In this document: piece by piece, positions 1-9,855 of the stretch
Position numbering within the stretch: the stretch's first letter is position 1
Layout: each line of letters begins with the position of its first letter
Origin: Planctomycetota bacterium
GTDB taxonomy: Bacteria; Planctomycetota; UBA11346
Direction of reading: 5' to 3'
Assembly: GCA_007693455.1 (NCBI GenBank)
Contig: REDP01000181.1
Location: 1 to 40,783, forward strand
DNA: 40,783 nucleotides
Program-made: the position numbers and the translations under genes
Notes under the pieces: generated by a model
The model's input: only the letters and a program-made list of their open reading frames with translations
What the model was told of the DNA's origin: nothing
The model's database searches: none

Positions 1-303
1 ACACACCGGTGTCATTCCCCTCGCCGCATCAAGGCGACGCAAAGCTTGCCCCAGAGATCGCCAATCTCCTGATCGGCCAGCAAAAACGCCCTGAATTTGA
101 CGCTTTTTGCACTAAACAGTATGACGCGAAGCGGGCATTCCTTCACGATGGCGAGCTTTGCGTTGCCCTGCCTCCACCCCTTTGCAAGATTAATGCCTCG
201 ATGAAAAGATGCCGTTATACTGAAACTACTGCAGGATGCCTCATTTCAGCCCTGTAACCATGAGATGTACGGTGAAGCAGTTGGACTCTCGAGCCCATAT
301 AAC

Positions 304-343
304 ACGCAAAGCCAGATCAGTAAGACCTGATCTGGCTTTGCGT
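304..343 (-). terminator. Hairpin downstream of rplQ, probable end of the ribosomal operon
   Basis: Perfect 17-bp inverted repeat ACGCAAAGCCAGATCAG-taagac-CTGATCTGGCTTTGCGT located about 30 nt past the rplQ stop; only a weak T-rich tail on the - strand. Confidence 0.7.
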
Positions 344-374
344 TCTTATACGGGCCAAAAATATATGCGCCGTC

Positions 375-749
375 TTAGACTAATTCAAATAAAGCCTTGG
401 GGGCATTATCTCCCAGACGGTAACCTGCGCGTAAAACCCTCGTGTAACCGCCTTGGCGATCAGTGTAGCGGGGGGCAACTTCATCAAAAAGTTGTTTGAC
501 CACTTGACTGCGATGCAGCTTTTTAAGAGCCAAACGACGGTAATGGAGCTGCACCGAAGGATCTTCACTTGCAGCAGCCTTCTTGGCAATGGTTATGCAT
601 TTCTCAGCCAGACGCCGGCCTTCTTTGGCCTTAGCGACAGTGGTGATAATGCGTCCGTGCTCGAAAAGGTTACTGACAAGATTGCGCAGCATGGCCTCAC
701 GATGGGCGGAAGTGCGATTGAGTTTACGACCTGCTCGACGATGTCTCAT
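375..749 (-). CDS. rplQ: 50S ribosomal protein L17
   Basis: MRHRRAGRKLNRTSAHREAMLRNLVSNLFEHGRIITTVAKAKEGRRLAEK; start trimmed from the ORF start at 770. Confidence 0.97.
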   Translation of the reverse strand: MRHRRAGRKLNRTSAHREAMLRNLVSNLFEHGRIITTVAKAKEGRRLAEKCITIAKKAAASEDPSVQLHYRRLALKKLHRSQVVKQLFDEVAPRYTDRQGGYTRVLRAGYRLGDNAPKALFELV

Positions 750-875
750 GGGACAATTCTCCGTGTACAATGGGTTGCTGTGATGCCACGCAATAAGCCG
801 TACAAGGTACTATTGCGCTGGAGCGGCATAGACTGAAGGCTTGGCTGCAACCGATGGCCAGCCTTCAAAGGGTAT

Positions 876-1877
876 TCAATCGGTGGATGCGAGACGCATT
901 CCAAAGGTTAGGCCGTGATCGGCGAGCTTTTTCTTGAGCTCCTTGGCGCTAATCTTGCCAAGATTCGAAATGGAGCTCACTTCAGCCTCGTCCATCTGTA
1001 CGAGGTCACCAACGGTCTTGATGTTGGCGGCACGTAGGGCATTTTCAGAACGTACTGAAAGATCAAGGAAACTAATCTGCTTACTCAATTTAGAGGTGCG
1101 CTCATTATCTCCCTCAACCACCAAACCGGCAGCACCAGAGGTTTCCAGCTCACGACCTATTTCGAAATACTTAATAAAGGGATTGAGGTGCTTGCGTAGG
1201 ATATTAGTCGCTTCAACCAAGGCCAACTCAGGACTAATGGATCCATCAGTCCAAATTTCCAGCTCAAGCTTTTCAAAATCAGTGCGCTTGCCAAGGCGTG
1301 CGCCACTAACATCAAAAGCAACGCGAACTACAGGTGAATAAATGCTGTCGATAGCGATGGTACCAACGGGCTTTCCATCAATGGATTGCTGCTCGGCGGC
1401 GACATAGCCACGACCAGGTCCGATATCCAACTCTAAGCTGAATGAAATGTCACTGGTCAGGTTGGCGATAACCAAATCAGGATTGATGATCTCAACATCT
1501 TGATGCGGAGTGCAGTCGCCAGCGCAGACCTGACCTTCACCACTTTTTTCAAGGCGCACGACCACATCCTCATCACTATGCAGGCGTAGACGAAGCTTCT
1601 TGATGTTGAGGATGATTTGGGTCATATCCTCCAGCACACCGGGAATTACCGCGTATTCATTGTCTGCGCCTTCAACGCGCAGTGAGCGAACGGCAGCCCC
1701 TTGGATGCTGCTGAGCAGGACCCGACGGAGACTGTTTGCAATGGTGGTTCCAAAACCGCGCTCGAACGGTTCCGCGGAGAACTTACCATAGGTAGCGGTC
1801 GAGGTGGATTCATCCTTTTCGACTCGAGTGGGCATTTCAAAGCCACGCCAACGGATGCGCATGAGCGTCTCCCTCAT
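876..1877 (-). CDS. rpoA: DNA-directed RNA polymerase subunit alpha
   Basis: RpoA signature FERGFGTTIANSLRRVLLSSIQGAAV and C-terminal alphaCTD (SVRSENALRAANIKTVGDLVQ). True start may be a few codons downstream. Confidence 0.97.
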   Translation of the reverse strand: MRETLMRIRWRGFEMPTRVEKDESTSTATYGKFSAEPFERGFGTTIANSLRRVLLSSIQGAAVRSLRVEGADNEYAVIPGVLEDMTQIILNIKKLRLRLHSDEDVVVRLEKSGEGQVCAGDCTPHQDVEIINPDLVIANLTSDISFSLELDIGPGRGYVAAEQQSIDGKPVGTIAIDSIYSPVVRVAFDVSGARLGKRTDFEKLELEIWTDGSISPELALVEATNILRKHLNPFIKYFEIGRELETSGAAGLVVEGDNERTSKLSKQISFLDLSVRSENALRAANIKTVGDLVQMDEAEVSSISNLGKISAKELKKKLADHGLTFGMRLASTD

Positions 1878-1943
1878 TCATTAATAGTAGGATGGTCTGG
1901 GTTATAAGAGGCACGTGGGGCTGCAACGCAACCCCGCAGGATT

Positions 1944-2324
1944 CTATACGCGCCGCTTTTTACGGGGCCGACATCCATTGTGAGGTAATGGCGTGACATC
2001 AATAATCGCTTTGATGTTCACACCACTGTGCACCAAGGATCGAATGGCGCTTTCGCGACCACTTCCTGGACCCTTTACCCGCACTTCTGCTTCCTTGAGC
2101 CCAGCCTTTACGGCCTTCTCACTCGCGCGCTCCATAGCCAGCTGAGCAGCAAAAGGCGTTGCCTTACGGCTGCCCTTGTAGCCTACTGAGCCAGAGCTTT
2201 CCCAGCACAAGGCCTCACCGCGATCATCGGTGATGGTAATAATGGTGTTGTTGAAGGTGGCGTTCACAAAAACGATGCCCGAACGGGCCGTCTTACGCTG
2301 CTTCTTTTTCTTGTAGGTAGCCAT
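1944..2324 (-). CDS. rpsK: 30S ribosomal protein S11
   Basis: [18 protein letters not shown]...[17 protein letters not shown]; ends in TAG. Confidence 0.97.
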   Translation of the reverse strand: MATYKKKKQRKTARSGIVFVNATFNNTIITITDDRGEALCWESSGSVGYKGSRKATPFAAQLAMERASEKAVKAGLKEAEVRVKGPGSGRESAIRSLVHSGVNIKAIIDVTPLPHNGCRPRKKRRV

Positions 2325-2380
2325 AATGAGAAAGTATCCTTAAAGTTTGCAATCTATCCCGTAAAGCCGAGCGAACCAGC

Positions 2381-2758
2381 CTATTTACGCGCGATCTTTT
2401 TATTGGCGACAGTTTTCTTGCGGCCTTTACGTGTGCGCGCATTCGTTTTTGTGCGCTGTCCACGACAGGGCAAACTGCGAGCATGACGGAAACCGCGATA
2501 GCAAGCAATTTCCTTAAAGCGCTGGATGTTGGATTGTACTTCCCTGCGGAGGTTTCCTTCAACCACAAATGCTTCATCAATGAAGGTGGTCAATTGACCA
2601 ATTTCGTCTTCACTGAGCTGGAAAGCCCGCTTATCGACATCAATACCGCATTTCTCACAGATTAGCTTGGCACGATGCAAGCCAATCCCATAGATCGCCG
2701 TAAGTGCGTAAGGGACTTTTTTATTGTTTGGGATGTCGACGCCGAGCAGACGGGGCAT
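2381..2758 (-). CDS. rpsM: 30S ribosomal protein S13
   Basis: MPRLLGVDIPNNKKVPYALTAIYGIG...CYRGFRHARSLPCRGQRTKTNARTRKG; ends in TAG. Confidence 0.97.
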   Translation of the reverse strand: MPRLLGVDIPNNKKVPYALTAIYGIGLHRAKLICEKCGIDVDKRAFQLSEDEIGQLTTFIDEAFVVEGNLRREVQSNIQRFKEIACYRGFRHARSLPCRGQRTKTNARTRKGRKKTVANKKIARK

Positions 2759-2785
2759 AGTGCTCTCCTCAATAACGGTAGGGTA

Positions 2786-2899
2786 TTAACCCTGACGCTG
2801 CTTATGCTTGGGATTGGTGCAGATGATGCGGATGCGGCCTTTGCGCTTGATAACCTTACAGTTTTCACAGCGGCGACGCACTGATGCGAGTACTTTCAT
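2786..2899 (-). CDS. rpmJ: 50S ribosomal protein L36
   Basis: Below the ORF-track size cutoff; manual translation [37 protein letters not shown], located between infA and rpsM. Confidence 0.93.
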   Translation of the reverse strand: MKVLASVRRRCENCKVIKRKGRIRIICTNPKHKQRQG

Positions 2900-2949
2900 G
2901 GACTTACCTATAAAAACACTGTGGGTGGATAGGAGCTCAATCGCTGAGT

Positions 2950-3168
2950 TCAGGCTTCGCGATAGACAATGCGACCCCGAGTGAGGTCATAAGGGGACAT
3001 TTCAATGGTAACTTTATCACCGGGAAGAATCTTAATATAGTGCTGACGCATGCGACCAGTAATATAGGCCAATACCTCGTGACCGTTATCCAATACCACT
3101 TTAAAGCGAGCATTGGGCAACTTTTCCTTCACCTTGGCTTCAAGTCTGATTGCTTCTTCTTTGGCCAT
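2950..3168 (-). CDS. infA: Translation initiation factor IF-1
   Basis: [54 protein letters not shown]. Confidence 0.97.
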   Translation of the reverse strand: MAKEEAIRLEAKVKEKLPNARFKVVLDNGHEVLAYITGRMRQHYIKILPGDKVTIEMSPYDLTRGRIVYREA

Positions 3169-3210
3169 ATAATCTATATCACATTTTCACAGGGATTGAG
3201 GGTGAGAACA

Positions 3211-4563
3211 TTAGAACCGTTTTCCGCCGCCACGCTTGGGCCCAGGGCCGCCATCACTGGCTCCCATAAGGCCCTGATATTGGTTGGCGAGCAGGAATGC
3301 AGATGTTTTTTGAATGATATCAAGGCTAACACCTACGACAATCAGAATACCGACACCACCTAAGACCATGTGGGCAATATTACCACTGATTTCCATTCCA
3401 CTGGCAATAAGACCTGGGCTGACAGCAACCAAGGCAAGGCTGGTTGCACCCACAAAGGTGACGCGCTTCTGTCTCCAGCGAATGTATTCAACTGTATTAC
3501 GACCAGGGCGCACTCCTCGGACAAAGAATCCAGCTTGTTTGAAGTGATTGGCCAGATCGTTTAGGTCAAAGGTGATGCTAATGTAGAAATACGTAAAAAA
3601 GATAATCAGAGCAGCAAAGATATAGCGATAGAGGGCCGTGTCATGATCAAGTATGCCGCCAAGATTTTGGATACCCACCCAACCAGCAGCCATAGTAAGG
3701 ATAAAGACCAGAGCCACCATTACTGGAGAAGCAAAAATAACTGGGATAACATTGGCCTGGTTGATCATCAGAGGCAACTGGGTTTGGCCGCCGCCGTAGA
3801 CTTTGTTGCCTTGAATACGGCGCTGCTGTTCAAGATTAATCCGTCGACGAGCGAGGGTAATCATCACCATGGCGGCGATGATGAGGACGAACAAGGCCAC
3901 AATACCAAGGAATCGGACAAGATCGAAATTATCAGAACGGAAAAGTTCTCCCATAGCCGCAGGCATACTGGCTAGAATGCTAATCATAATCACCACCGAT
4001 ACACCATTACCAATACCGTGACGAGTAATCTGTTCGGCAAGCCATAAAAGAATCATCGATCCGGTGGTTACCATAAGGGCACTTTGCACCGTAAAAAGAA
4101 GGACATTGTCGGTAGGAACAACAGGTAGACCCTCATGTTCAATACGTGTCAAGGCGACTGCAGCAAGTGCCCCTTGCGCCAAACAGATGACCACGGTGGC
4201 ATAGCGGGTATATTGTTGGATTTTACGTCGTCCGACTTCACCTTCTTTTTGCAACTGCTTTAAGGCAGGATAACTCGCCGCCAACAGCTGGAAAATAATG
4301 CTCGCTGAGATGTAGGGCATGATGCCCAAACCAAAAATTGAGGCATTGGATATGGCACCACCATTAAACATGTCAGCCCATGCCAGAATAGCAAATCCAG
4401 CGGCTTCTTGTCCCATAAAACCACGCAGGGTTTCGACATCTACGCCAGGAGTTGGGATCATTACACCAAAACGGTAGATCACCACCCCAAAGAGGAAGGT
4501 GATGAAAAACCGCTTGAGCAGTTGACCGTAGGGGTTGCCCCCGATGGGATCACCTGGCGCCAT
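3211..4563 (-). CDS. secY: Preprotein translocase subunit SecY
   Basis: 450 aa polytopic protein with SecY motifs (IMPYISASIIFQLL, EQITRHGIGNGVSVVIM, DLANHFKQAGFFVRGVRPG). Confidence 0.97.
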   Translation of the reverse strand: MAPGDPIGGNPYGQLLKRFFITFLFGVVIYRFGVMIPTPGVDVETLRGFMGQEAAGFAILAWADMFNGGAISNASIFGLGIMPYISASIIFQLLAASYPALKQLQKEGEVGRRKIQQYTRYATVVICLAQGALAAVALTRIEHEGLPVVPTDNVLLFTVQSALMVTTGSMILLWLAEQITRHGIGNGVSVVIMISILASMPAAMGELFRSDNFDLVRFLGIVALFVLIIAAMVMITLARRRINLEQQRRIQGNKVYGGGQTQLPLMINQANVIPVIFASPVMVALVFILTMAAGWVGIQNLGGILDHDTALYRYIFAALIIFFTYFYISITFDLNDLANHFKQAGFFVRGVRPGRNTVEYIRWRQKRVTFVGATSLALVAVSPGLIASGMEISGNIAHMVLGGVGILIVVGVSLDIIQKTSAFLLANQYQGLMGASDGGPGPKRGGGKRF

Positions 4564-4568
4564 GGTAC

Positions 4569-5048
4569 TTACTCTGCTCCTGATTCAGCCGCTGCTGGGG
4601 CATCGTATTCACGAATGCTTCCACCGGCATCTTCGATCGCTTTGCGTACGGAGGAGGTAACGCGATGAATCTCTACCGTCAGCTTACGACCACCAACATC
4701 AGACCCGGAAACCAATTTGATACGTTCATTGGCGCTTACTAGGCCAGCCTTTTTGAGGCTTTCAATGCTAATAACATCACCTTCAACGCGTGCGAGTACA
4801 CGTGCCAAAGGAAGAACTTGGTAGGCAACGCGGTGACGATGGTTGCTAAAACCGCGGCGGGGAATACGCATCCACAGAGGATTTTGCCCGCCCTCGAAGA
4901 GTGGGCTGCGATTGGGGCCACCAGATCGAGAGCCTTCGCCCTTAGAACCGCGACCACAGGTTTTGCCGTTACCACTACCAGCGCCACGTCCAACGCGATT
5001 GGCTGGACGACGACCACTGTTACTACTGAGAATATCGTTTAGGCTCAC
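4569..5048 (-). CDS. rplO: 50S ribosomal protein L15
   Basis: NRVGRGAGSGNGKTCGRGSKGEGSRSGG...FEGGQNPLWMRIPRRGFSN. Confidence 0.95.
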   Translation of the reverse strand: MSLNDILSSNSGRRPANRVGRGAGSGNGKTCGRGSKGEGSRSGGPNRSPLFEGGQNPLWMRIPRRGFSNHRHRVAYQVLPLARVLARVEGDVISIESLKKAGLVSANERIKLVSGSDVGGRKLTVEIHRVTSSVRKAIEDAGGSIREYDAPAAAESGAE

Positions 5049-5602
5049 AGTTCCACCCCTCGTAATTCTTGATACTGCTCTTTAGTCTTAAGCTGAGAGA
5101 GCGCGTCGAAGGTTGCTTTCACAACATTGATAGGGTTGTTGGACCCATAGCACTTAGAAAGAACGTTGTGTACGCCCAGTTTATCGAGAACGTAACGTAC
5201 CGATTTTCCAGCAATAACGCCAGTACCATCAGATGCCGGCAGTAGACGTACGACAGAACTGCCAAAACGTCCCTCGACGGGATGGGGGATCGTGCCATGA
5301 ACCACTGGGTAGGCACGCACGGTGCGCTCTCCACGACGGACGGCTTTATCAATAGCTAGTGGCACTTGTCGCGCCTTAGCCATACCCCAACCCACTTTGC
5401 CTTTGCTGTCACCAAGGACAACAAATGCACCAAATGAGCTACGACGACCGCCTTTGACCACCTTGTCTACACGGCGGATAGAGACGACCTCTTCGTCAAA
5501 ATGCTTCGAGCGCGGTTCGCGCGTCTGACCTCCACCACGACGACCGCCACCTTGGCGGCCACCCTGATTTTGAGATCCTGATGAAGCCTGTTCACGTGCC
5601 AT
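5045..5602 (-). CDS. rpsE: 30S ribosomal protein S5
   Basis: [48 protein letters not shown]; likely start [10 protein letters not shown] inside the longer ORF; overlaps rplO start by 4 nt. Confidence 0.95.
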   Translation of the reverse strand: MAREQASSGSQNQGGRQGGGRRGGGQTREPRSKHFDEEVVSIRRVDKVVKGGRRSSFGAFVVLGDSKGKVGWGMAKARQVPLAIDKAVRRGERTVRAYPVVHGTIPHPVEGRFGSSVVRLLPASDGTGVIAGKSVRYVLDKLGVHNVLSKCYGSNNPINVVKATFDALSQLKTKEQYQELRGVEL

Positions 5603-5704
5603 AGGATAATGTCCTGAATACGGTTGCAGCACCTCGTAAGGCAATCAGGCTCGTTCCTGATCGTCTGCAGAGGATGCAAAGGGGGACGGATTGTTGATTG
5701 GGGC

Positions 5705-6073
5705 TTAAAATTGCAAGCCCCGACTACGCGCGCCATCAGCAAGGGCTGCTATACGTCCAGTATAGCGGCGGCCGCCACGGTCGAAGGCTACCATTTCGAT
5801 GCCTTGGGCCTTGGCGCGATCGGCAAGTGCTTCACCAACCTTGGTGGCACTGTCCTTGGGAGTGAGGCTTTTCACCTGTTCCCGCAATTCTTTGTCAACG
5901 GTACTCGCAGCCACCAAGGTGCGACCACTCAGATCGTCGATGACCTGACCGTAAATATGACGCTCACTGCGATAGACCGATAAACGAGGACGGGAAGGAG
6001 TGCCTTCAATCGTTTTACGGACGCGCATGCGCTTTTTCAGCAGTGCTTTACGTTTGGTAATGTTTTTATCCAT
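5705..6073 (-). CDS. rplR: 50S ribosomal protein L18
   Basis: [35 protein letters not shown]. Confidence 0.96.
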   Translation of the reverse strand: MDKNITKRKALLKKRMRVRKTIEGTPSRPRLSVYRSERHIYGQVIDDLSGRTLVAASTVDKELREQVKSLTPKDSATKVGEALADRAKAQGIEMVAFDRGGRRYTGRIAALADGARSRGLQF

Positions 6074-6113
6074 GATATCTATCCTTTAGCTGTTACCACA
6101 AGTGCTGAAACCA

Positions 6114-6650
6114 TTACTTACCGGACTTACCGGCCTTGCGGCGGACTTGCTCGCCTTCATAGCGGATACCCTTGCCTTTGTAGGGCTCTGGCTTACGAAC
6201 CGCACGAATAACAGCGGCAGTCTGTCCAACCAGCTGCTTACTTGATCCACTGACTTCGATATGGGTGGGATCAGGTACTTTAAATTCAATACCCTCTGGG
6301 GCTTCAATATCAACGCTGTGGCAAAAACCGATATTGAGAACAAGCTTTGTACCCTGTAGCTGGGCACGATAGCCAACGCCCTGGATTTCCAGGCGCTTGC
6401 TATAGCCATCGCTGACCCCCGTGATCATATTGGCCACGAGTGCGCGCATGGTACCAAACATGGCACGCGCCACTTTATCTTGGTCATTAGGCTGAAATAC
6501 CACCTGATTATCATTCACCACCACGCTCACGGAGGGATGCGTAGGCAGGGTTTGCTCGCCTTTGGGACCCTTTACGGTAATGGACTCATCACCCACCGTA
6601 ACTGTCACACCACTGGGGATCGTTACCGGTACTTTTCCAACTTTACTCAT
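6114..6650 (-). CDS. rplF: 50S ribosomal protein L6
   Basis: MSKVGKVPVTIPSGVTVTVGDESITVKGPKGEQ...PEPYKGKGIRYEGEQVRRKAGKSGK. Confidence 0.97.
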   Translation of the reverse strand: MSKVGKVPVTIPSGVTVTVGDESITVKGPKGEQTLPTHPSVSVVVNDNQVVFQPNDQDKVARAMFGTMRALVANMITGVSDGYSKRLEIQGVGYRAQLQGTKLVLNIGFCHSVDIEAPEGIEFKVPDPTHIEVSGSSKQLVGQTAAVIRAVRKPEPYKGKGIRYEGEQVRRKAGKSGK

Positions 6651-6752
6651 GAGAACTCTCCGAGACTGGAAACAAAGAACGGTATTGTTCTTTGTTCAAC
6701 GCAATGGGGGCCGACTTGTTCGCCATGGAGATACCATAGCGATAACACGCAT

Positions 6753-7151
6753 CTACTTGACGGTGCACAATACCTCACCACCAATATTACCACTACGACA
6801 CTTACGGTCAGAGATAATACCTTTCGCGGTGGAAAGGATGCTTATTCCGAAGCCGTTAATGACTGGCTTGAGATCCTTGCTGCCACTATATACGCGGCAA
6901 CCTGGCTTGGAAACACGGCGGATTTCGTTAATAACTTGCTCGCCGTCTTGTCCATACTTCAGCTGCACTTTGATAGTGCGTGCCGGCTGGGTATCCATCA
7001 CATCAACACGAGTGATGTAGCCTTCATCGACCAAGACGTGACAGATGCCTTCCTTGATCTTGGAGTGAGGGAATTTGACGGTGGACTTGTTAGCCTGCAC
7101 GGCGTTACGAATGCAGGTGAGCATGTCGGCAATAGGGTCGCTGCAACTCAT
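6753..7151 (-). CDS. rpsH: 30S ribosomal protein S8
   Basis: MSCSDPIADMLTCIRNAVQANKSTVKFPHSKIKEGI...GISILSTAKGIISDRKCRSGNIGGEVLCTVK. Confidence 0.96.
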   Translation of the reverse strand: MSCSDPIADMLTCIRNAVQANKSTVKFPHSKIKEGICHVLVDEGYITRVDVMDTQPARTIKVQLKYGQDGEQVINEIRRVSKPGCRVYSGSKDLKPVINGFGISILSTAKGIISDRKCRSGNIGGEVLCTVK

Positions 7152-7175
7152 GGGATACTTCCTTGGTAATTCGTT

Positions 7176-7481
7176 CTACCAGCTGGACTTGGTCAAACCG
7201 GGCAGAAAGCCGGCGTGGGCCATACGACGAACGGCAACACGGCTGATGCCCAGACGACGGCTATAGCCGCGTGGACGACCGGTGATGCCGCAGCGATTAC
7301 GCAGGCGCACCTTGGAACTGTTGCGCGGCAGCAAGGCCAACTCGGCACGAGCTTCCATGCGCTCCTCTAAGGTGAGGGTGGTGTCTACCGAACGCTTACG
7401 CAGTGCCTCACGGCGATCACGATAGCGATCACAGAGCACTTGGCGTTGTTGTTGACGTACGACTTTGCTTTTTTTAGCCAT
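7176..7481 (-). CDS. rpsN: 30S ribosomal protein S14 (long form without the zinc CxxC pair)
   Basis: MAKKSKVVRQQQRQVLCDRYRDRREALRKR...RNRCGITGRPRGYSRRLGISRVAVRRMAHAGFLPGLTKSSW; start trimmed from 7508. Confidence 0.95.
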   Translation of the reverse strand: MAKKSKVVRQQQRQVLCDRYRDRREALRKRSVDTTLTLEERMEARAELALLPRNSSKVRLRNRCGITGRPRGYSRRLGISRVAVRRMAHAGFLPGLTKSSW

Positions 7482-7504
7482 GATGGGGTCCTTGTCCTGT
7501 TGAA

Positions 7505-8065
7505 TCAACGCTCGCGGAACGGCATTCCTATGCCCTTGAGCAGTTCGAAGCTCAGGTCGGGAGTAGTATTGCGAATAACGATGTTGACATGCAAGCCTTG
7601 GTTATGCTCTAAGCGATCGAGCACTACTTCAGGGAAGAGGGCCTGCTCACGCAAGCCTAGGCTATAGCAGCCTTGCTTATCAAAGCCACTGCGCGCACCT
7701 AAACCCCGAAAGTCTTTAATGCGGGGAATAGCGAGGTTGATCAGACGATCAAGAAAACCCCACATACGCTGTCCACGCAAGGTCACGCGTGCGCCAATTT
7801 TCATTCCCTGACGGGAGCGGAAGTTAGAGACTGATTTACGTGCCAGGGTAATGGTGCTCTTCTGCCCTGCCAGCTGGGTCAGATGCTCGGAGACGACTGA
7901 CAAGATATTGCTATCCTGGACTGCGCGACCAACACCCATGTTAAGGCAGATCTTTTCGATTCGCGGCGCGGCCAAGCGATTAGTGATGCCGTGCTGCTTG
8001 CACAATTCATCAAGGACTTCGGCGTAACGCTCGCGCGTTGGTTTTTGCAAGGTGGCTTCACTCAT
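7505..8065 (-). CDS. rplE: 50S ribosomal protein L5
   Basis: PRIEKICLNMGVGRAVQDSNIL...GQKSTITLARKSVSNFRSRQGMKIGARVTLRGQRMWGFLDRLI. Confidence 0.96.
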   Translation of the reverse strand: MSEATLQKPTRERYAEVLDELCKQHGITNRLAAPRIEKICLNMGVGRAVQDSNILSVVSEHLTQLAGQKSTITLARKSVSNFRSRQGMKIGARVTLRGQRMWGFLDRLINLAIPRIKDFRGLGARSGFDKQGCYSLGLREQALFPEVVLDRLEHNQGLHVNIVIRNTTPDLSFELLKGIGMPFRER

Positions 8066-8067
8066 GA

Positions 8068-8451
8068 TCACTGTACCTCGAAACGATGTCCGCTTTTCTT
8101 CGACACACGAACAACCTTGCCATCATCGTTGCGCTCGCGACGCACACGTGTGGGCTTACCGGTTTCCGGGTCAAGCAAAGCAAGATTGCTAATATGGATG
8201 GTGCGTAAGCGGGTTACCCGCCCCCCCTCAACATTGGCTTGGGGGTTAGCCTTGACGTGACGAGTATCGACGGCTGAACACGGGCCCTCGACAAGGGCAC
8301 GCTGGCGACGAGGGAACACCCGGATCACGGTACCAGTTTGCCCACGGCGATCCTTGGGACCGGTCAACAACACGACACTGTCCCCAGTGCGGATGTGGCA
8401 CTTCGGCGGGCGGCCTTCATGTATTTTTGCCTTTTGGCTTTTAATCGTCAT
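8068..8451 (-). CDS. rplX: 50S ribosomal protein L24
   Basis: KCHIRTGDSVVLLTGPKDRRGQTGTVIRVFPRRQRALVEG. Confidence 0.94.
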   Translation of the reverse strand: MTIKSQKAKIHEGRPPKCHIRTGDSVVLLTGPKDRRGQTGTVIRVFPRRQRALVEGPCSAVDTRHVKANPQANVEGGRVTRLRTIHISNLALLDPETGKPTRVRRERNDDGKVVRVSKKSGHRFEVQ

Positions 8452-8493
8452 AGTATTTCCTCAACTTCCATCGTGAACGGGCTATGCCGCCGA

Positions 8494-8862
8494 TCAGACC
8501 ACCTCAGGGGCGAGACTGACGATTTTCATATAATTACGGCCACGCAACTCGCGAGCTACAGCGCCAAAGATGCGCGTTCCACGGGGGTTGCCATCTTTGT
8601 CAATGAGCACAACAGCATTGGAGTCAAAGCGCACATAGCTACCATCTTCACGACGAATTGGGCTCGCTGTGCGCACGATAACCGCCTTGGTAACCGTCTT
8701 TTGCTTGATGTCCGATGTCGGTGTGGCCTTTTTGACTGATACAAGAATAACGTCACCAACGTGAGCATAGCGACGCTTTGAGCCACCAAGCACTTTGATG
8801 CATTGCACCTGGCGGGCACCACTGTTGTCGGCCACGCTGAGCCGGGTTTGCATCTGGATCAT
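8494..8862 (-). CDS. rplN: 50S ribosomal protein L14
   Basis: [48 protein letters not shown]. Confidence 0.97.
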   Translation of the reverse strand: MIQMQTRLSVADNSGARQVQCIKVLGGSKRRYAHVGDVILVSVKKATPTSDIKQKTVTKAVIVRTASPIRREDGSYVRFDSNAVVLIDKDGNPRGTRIFGAVARELRGRNYMKIVSLAPEVV

Positions 8863-8930
8863 GTTCTCATCTCCGTGCGGTAAAATGTTGCCAGCGTATG
8901 AGCTCGCAACGACAATCTGGACATCTACGC

Positions 8931-9212
8931 TTAAATGGCGCGCTCAAGAACCTTCATAAGGCGCCAACGTTTGGTTTTGGACAGGGGACGAGTTTCGATA
9001 ATCTGCACCTTGTCACCAGTCTTGGAATCATTCTGCTCATCGTGCACATGGAAACGATCGGTGCGACGGAGGAACTTTCCGTACAAGGGATGCTTATAAT
9101 GTTCATCCACCTGGACTACACGGGTTTTGGACATTTTATCCGAGACCACGTATCCAATCACACGCTTACGGCTTCCACGTTGCTGATTCTCGGCGTTAGC
9201 TTCAGTGCTCAT
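8931..9212 (-). CDS. rpsQ: 30S ribosomal protein S17
   Basis: [76 protein letters not shown]. Confidence 0.96.
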   Translation of the reverse strand: MSTEANAENQQRGSRKRVIGYVVSDKMSKTRVVQVDEHYKHPLYGKFLRRTDRFHVHDEQNDSKTGDKVQIIETRPLSKTKRWRLMKVLERAI

Positions 9213-9430
9213 GCCTGACCCCCATGAGCAGCGGCACGCTGCTTCTCATTAATGATCGTCTCAATGCGAGCAATATCGCGACGGATGACACGGGCCTTCA
9301 TTCCTAAGCCCTGGCCTTCCACCGACTGCGACAGGCGACCGCGGAACAGTTGCTCTCGCTTGGCGTCGGCCTGCTGACGCAGCTCCTCGATGCTCGTTTC
9401 ACGCAATTCTTGCTTTTCGGAACGCTTCAC
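9209..9430 (-). CDS. rpmC: 50S ribosomal protein L29
   Basis: RETSIEELRQQADAKREQLFRGRLSQSVEGQ...RVIRRDIARIETIINEK; probable GTG start (VKRSEKQ) preceded by GGAG and overlapping the rplP stop (GTGA); ORF extends upstream to 9460. Confidence 0.9.
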   Translation of the reverse strand: MKRSEKQELRETSIEELRQQADAKREQLFRGRLSQSVEGQGLGMKARVIRRDIARIETIINEKQRAAAHGGQA

Positions 9431-9852
9431 AGGTGATCTCCTCGCTTGATCATCCGGCAACGCACAGGCAGTTTGTGCGCTTGCCGACGCAGGGCTTCCC
9501 GCGCCATATCTTCGGTTACACCAGCCAATTCGAAAATGACCGTACCAGCGTCAACCTGGGCACACCAGTAATCCACATTACCCTTACCTTTACCCATGCG
9601 CGTGTCGGCAGGGCGAGAGGTCACTGGGGTGTGCGGGAAAATGCGAATCCACATTTTTCCTACGCGACCTAAGAAGTGGGTCGCAGTCACGCGCGCAGAC
9701 TCAATTTGACGAGAGGTAATCTCTCCGCTCTCAAGGGTCTGAATGGCATAGTCACCAAAAGCCACGGTGTTGCCACGCGTTGCCACGTGACCATGCCGCT
9801 GACCCCGGGTATGTTGCTTACGACGACGAACGTTATTGGGGACCAATGGCAT
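9427..9852 (-). CDS. rplP: 50S ribosomal protein L16
   Basis: MPLVPNNVRRRKQHTRGQRHGHVATRGNTVAFGDYAIQTLESGEITSRQIESARVTATHFLGRVGKMWIRIFPHTPVTSRPADTRMGKGKGNVDYW. Confidence 0.97.
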   Translation of the reverse strand: MPLVPNNVRRRKQHTRGQRHGHVATRGNTVAFGDYAIQTLESGEITSRQIESARVTATHFLGRVGKMWIRIFPHTPVTSRPADTRMGKGKGNVDYWCAQVDAGTVIFELAGVTEDMAREALRRQAHKLPVRCRMIKRGDHL

Positions 9853-9855
9853 GAC

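Noticed and set aside
9-257. 82-aa ORF at the left edge
   Set aside because: Lies in a region of inverted repeats past the operon end; no RBS or protein-like motifs.
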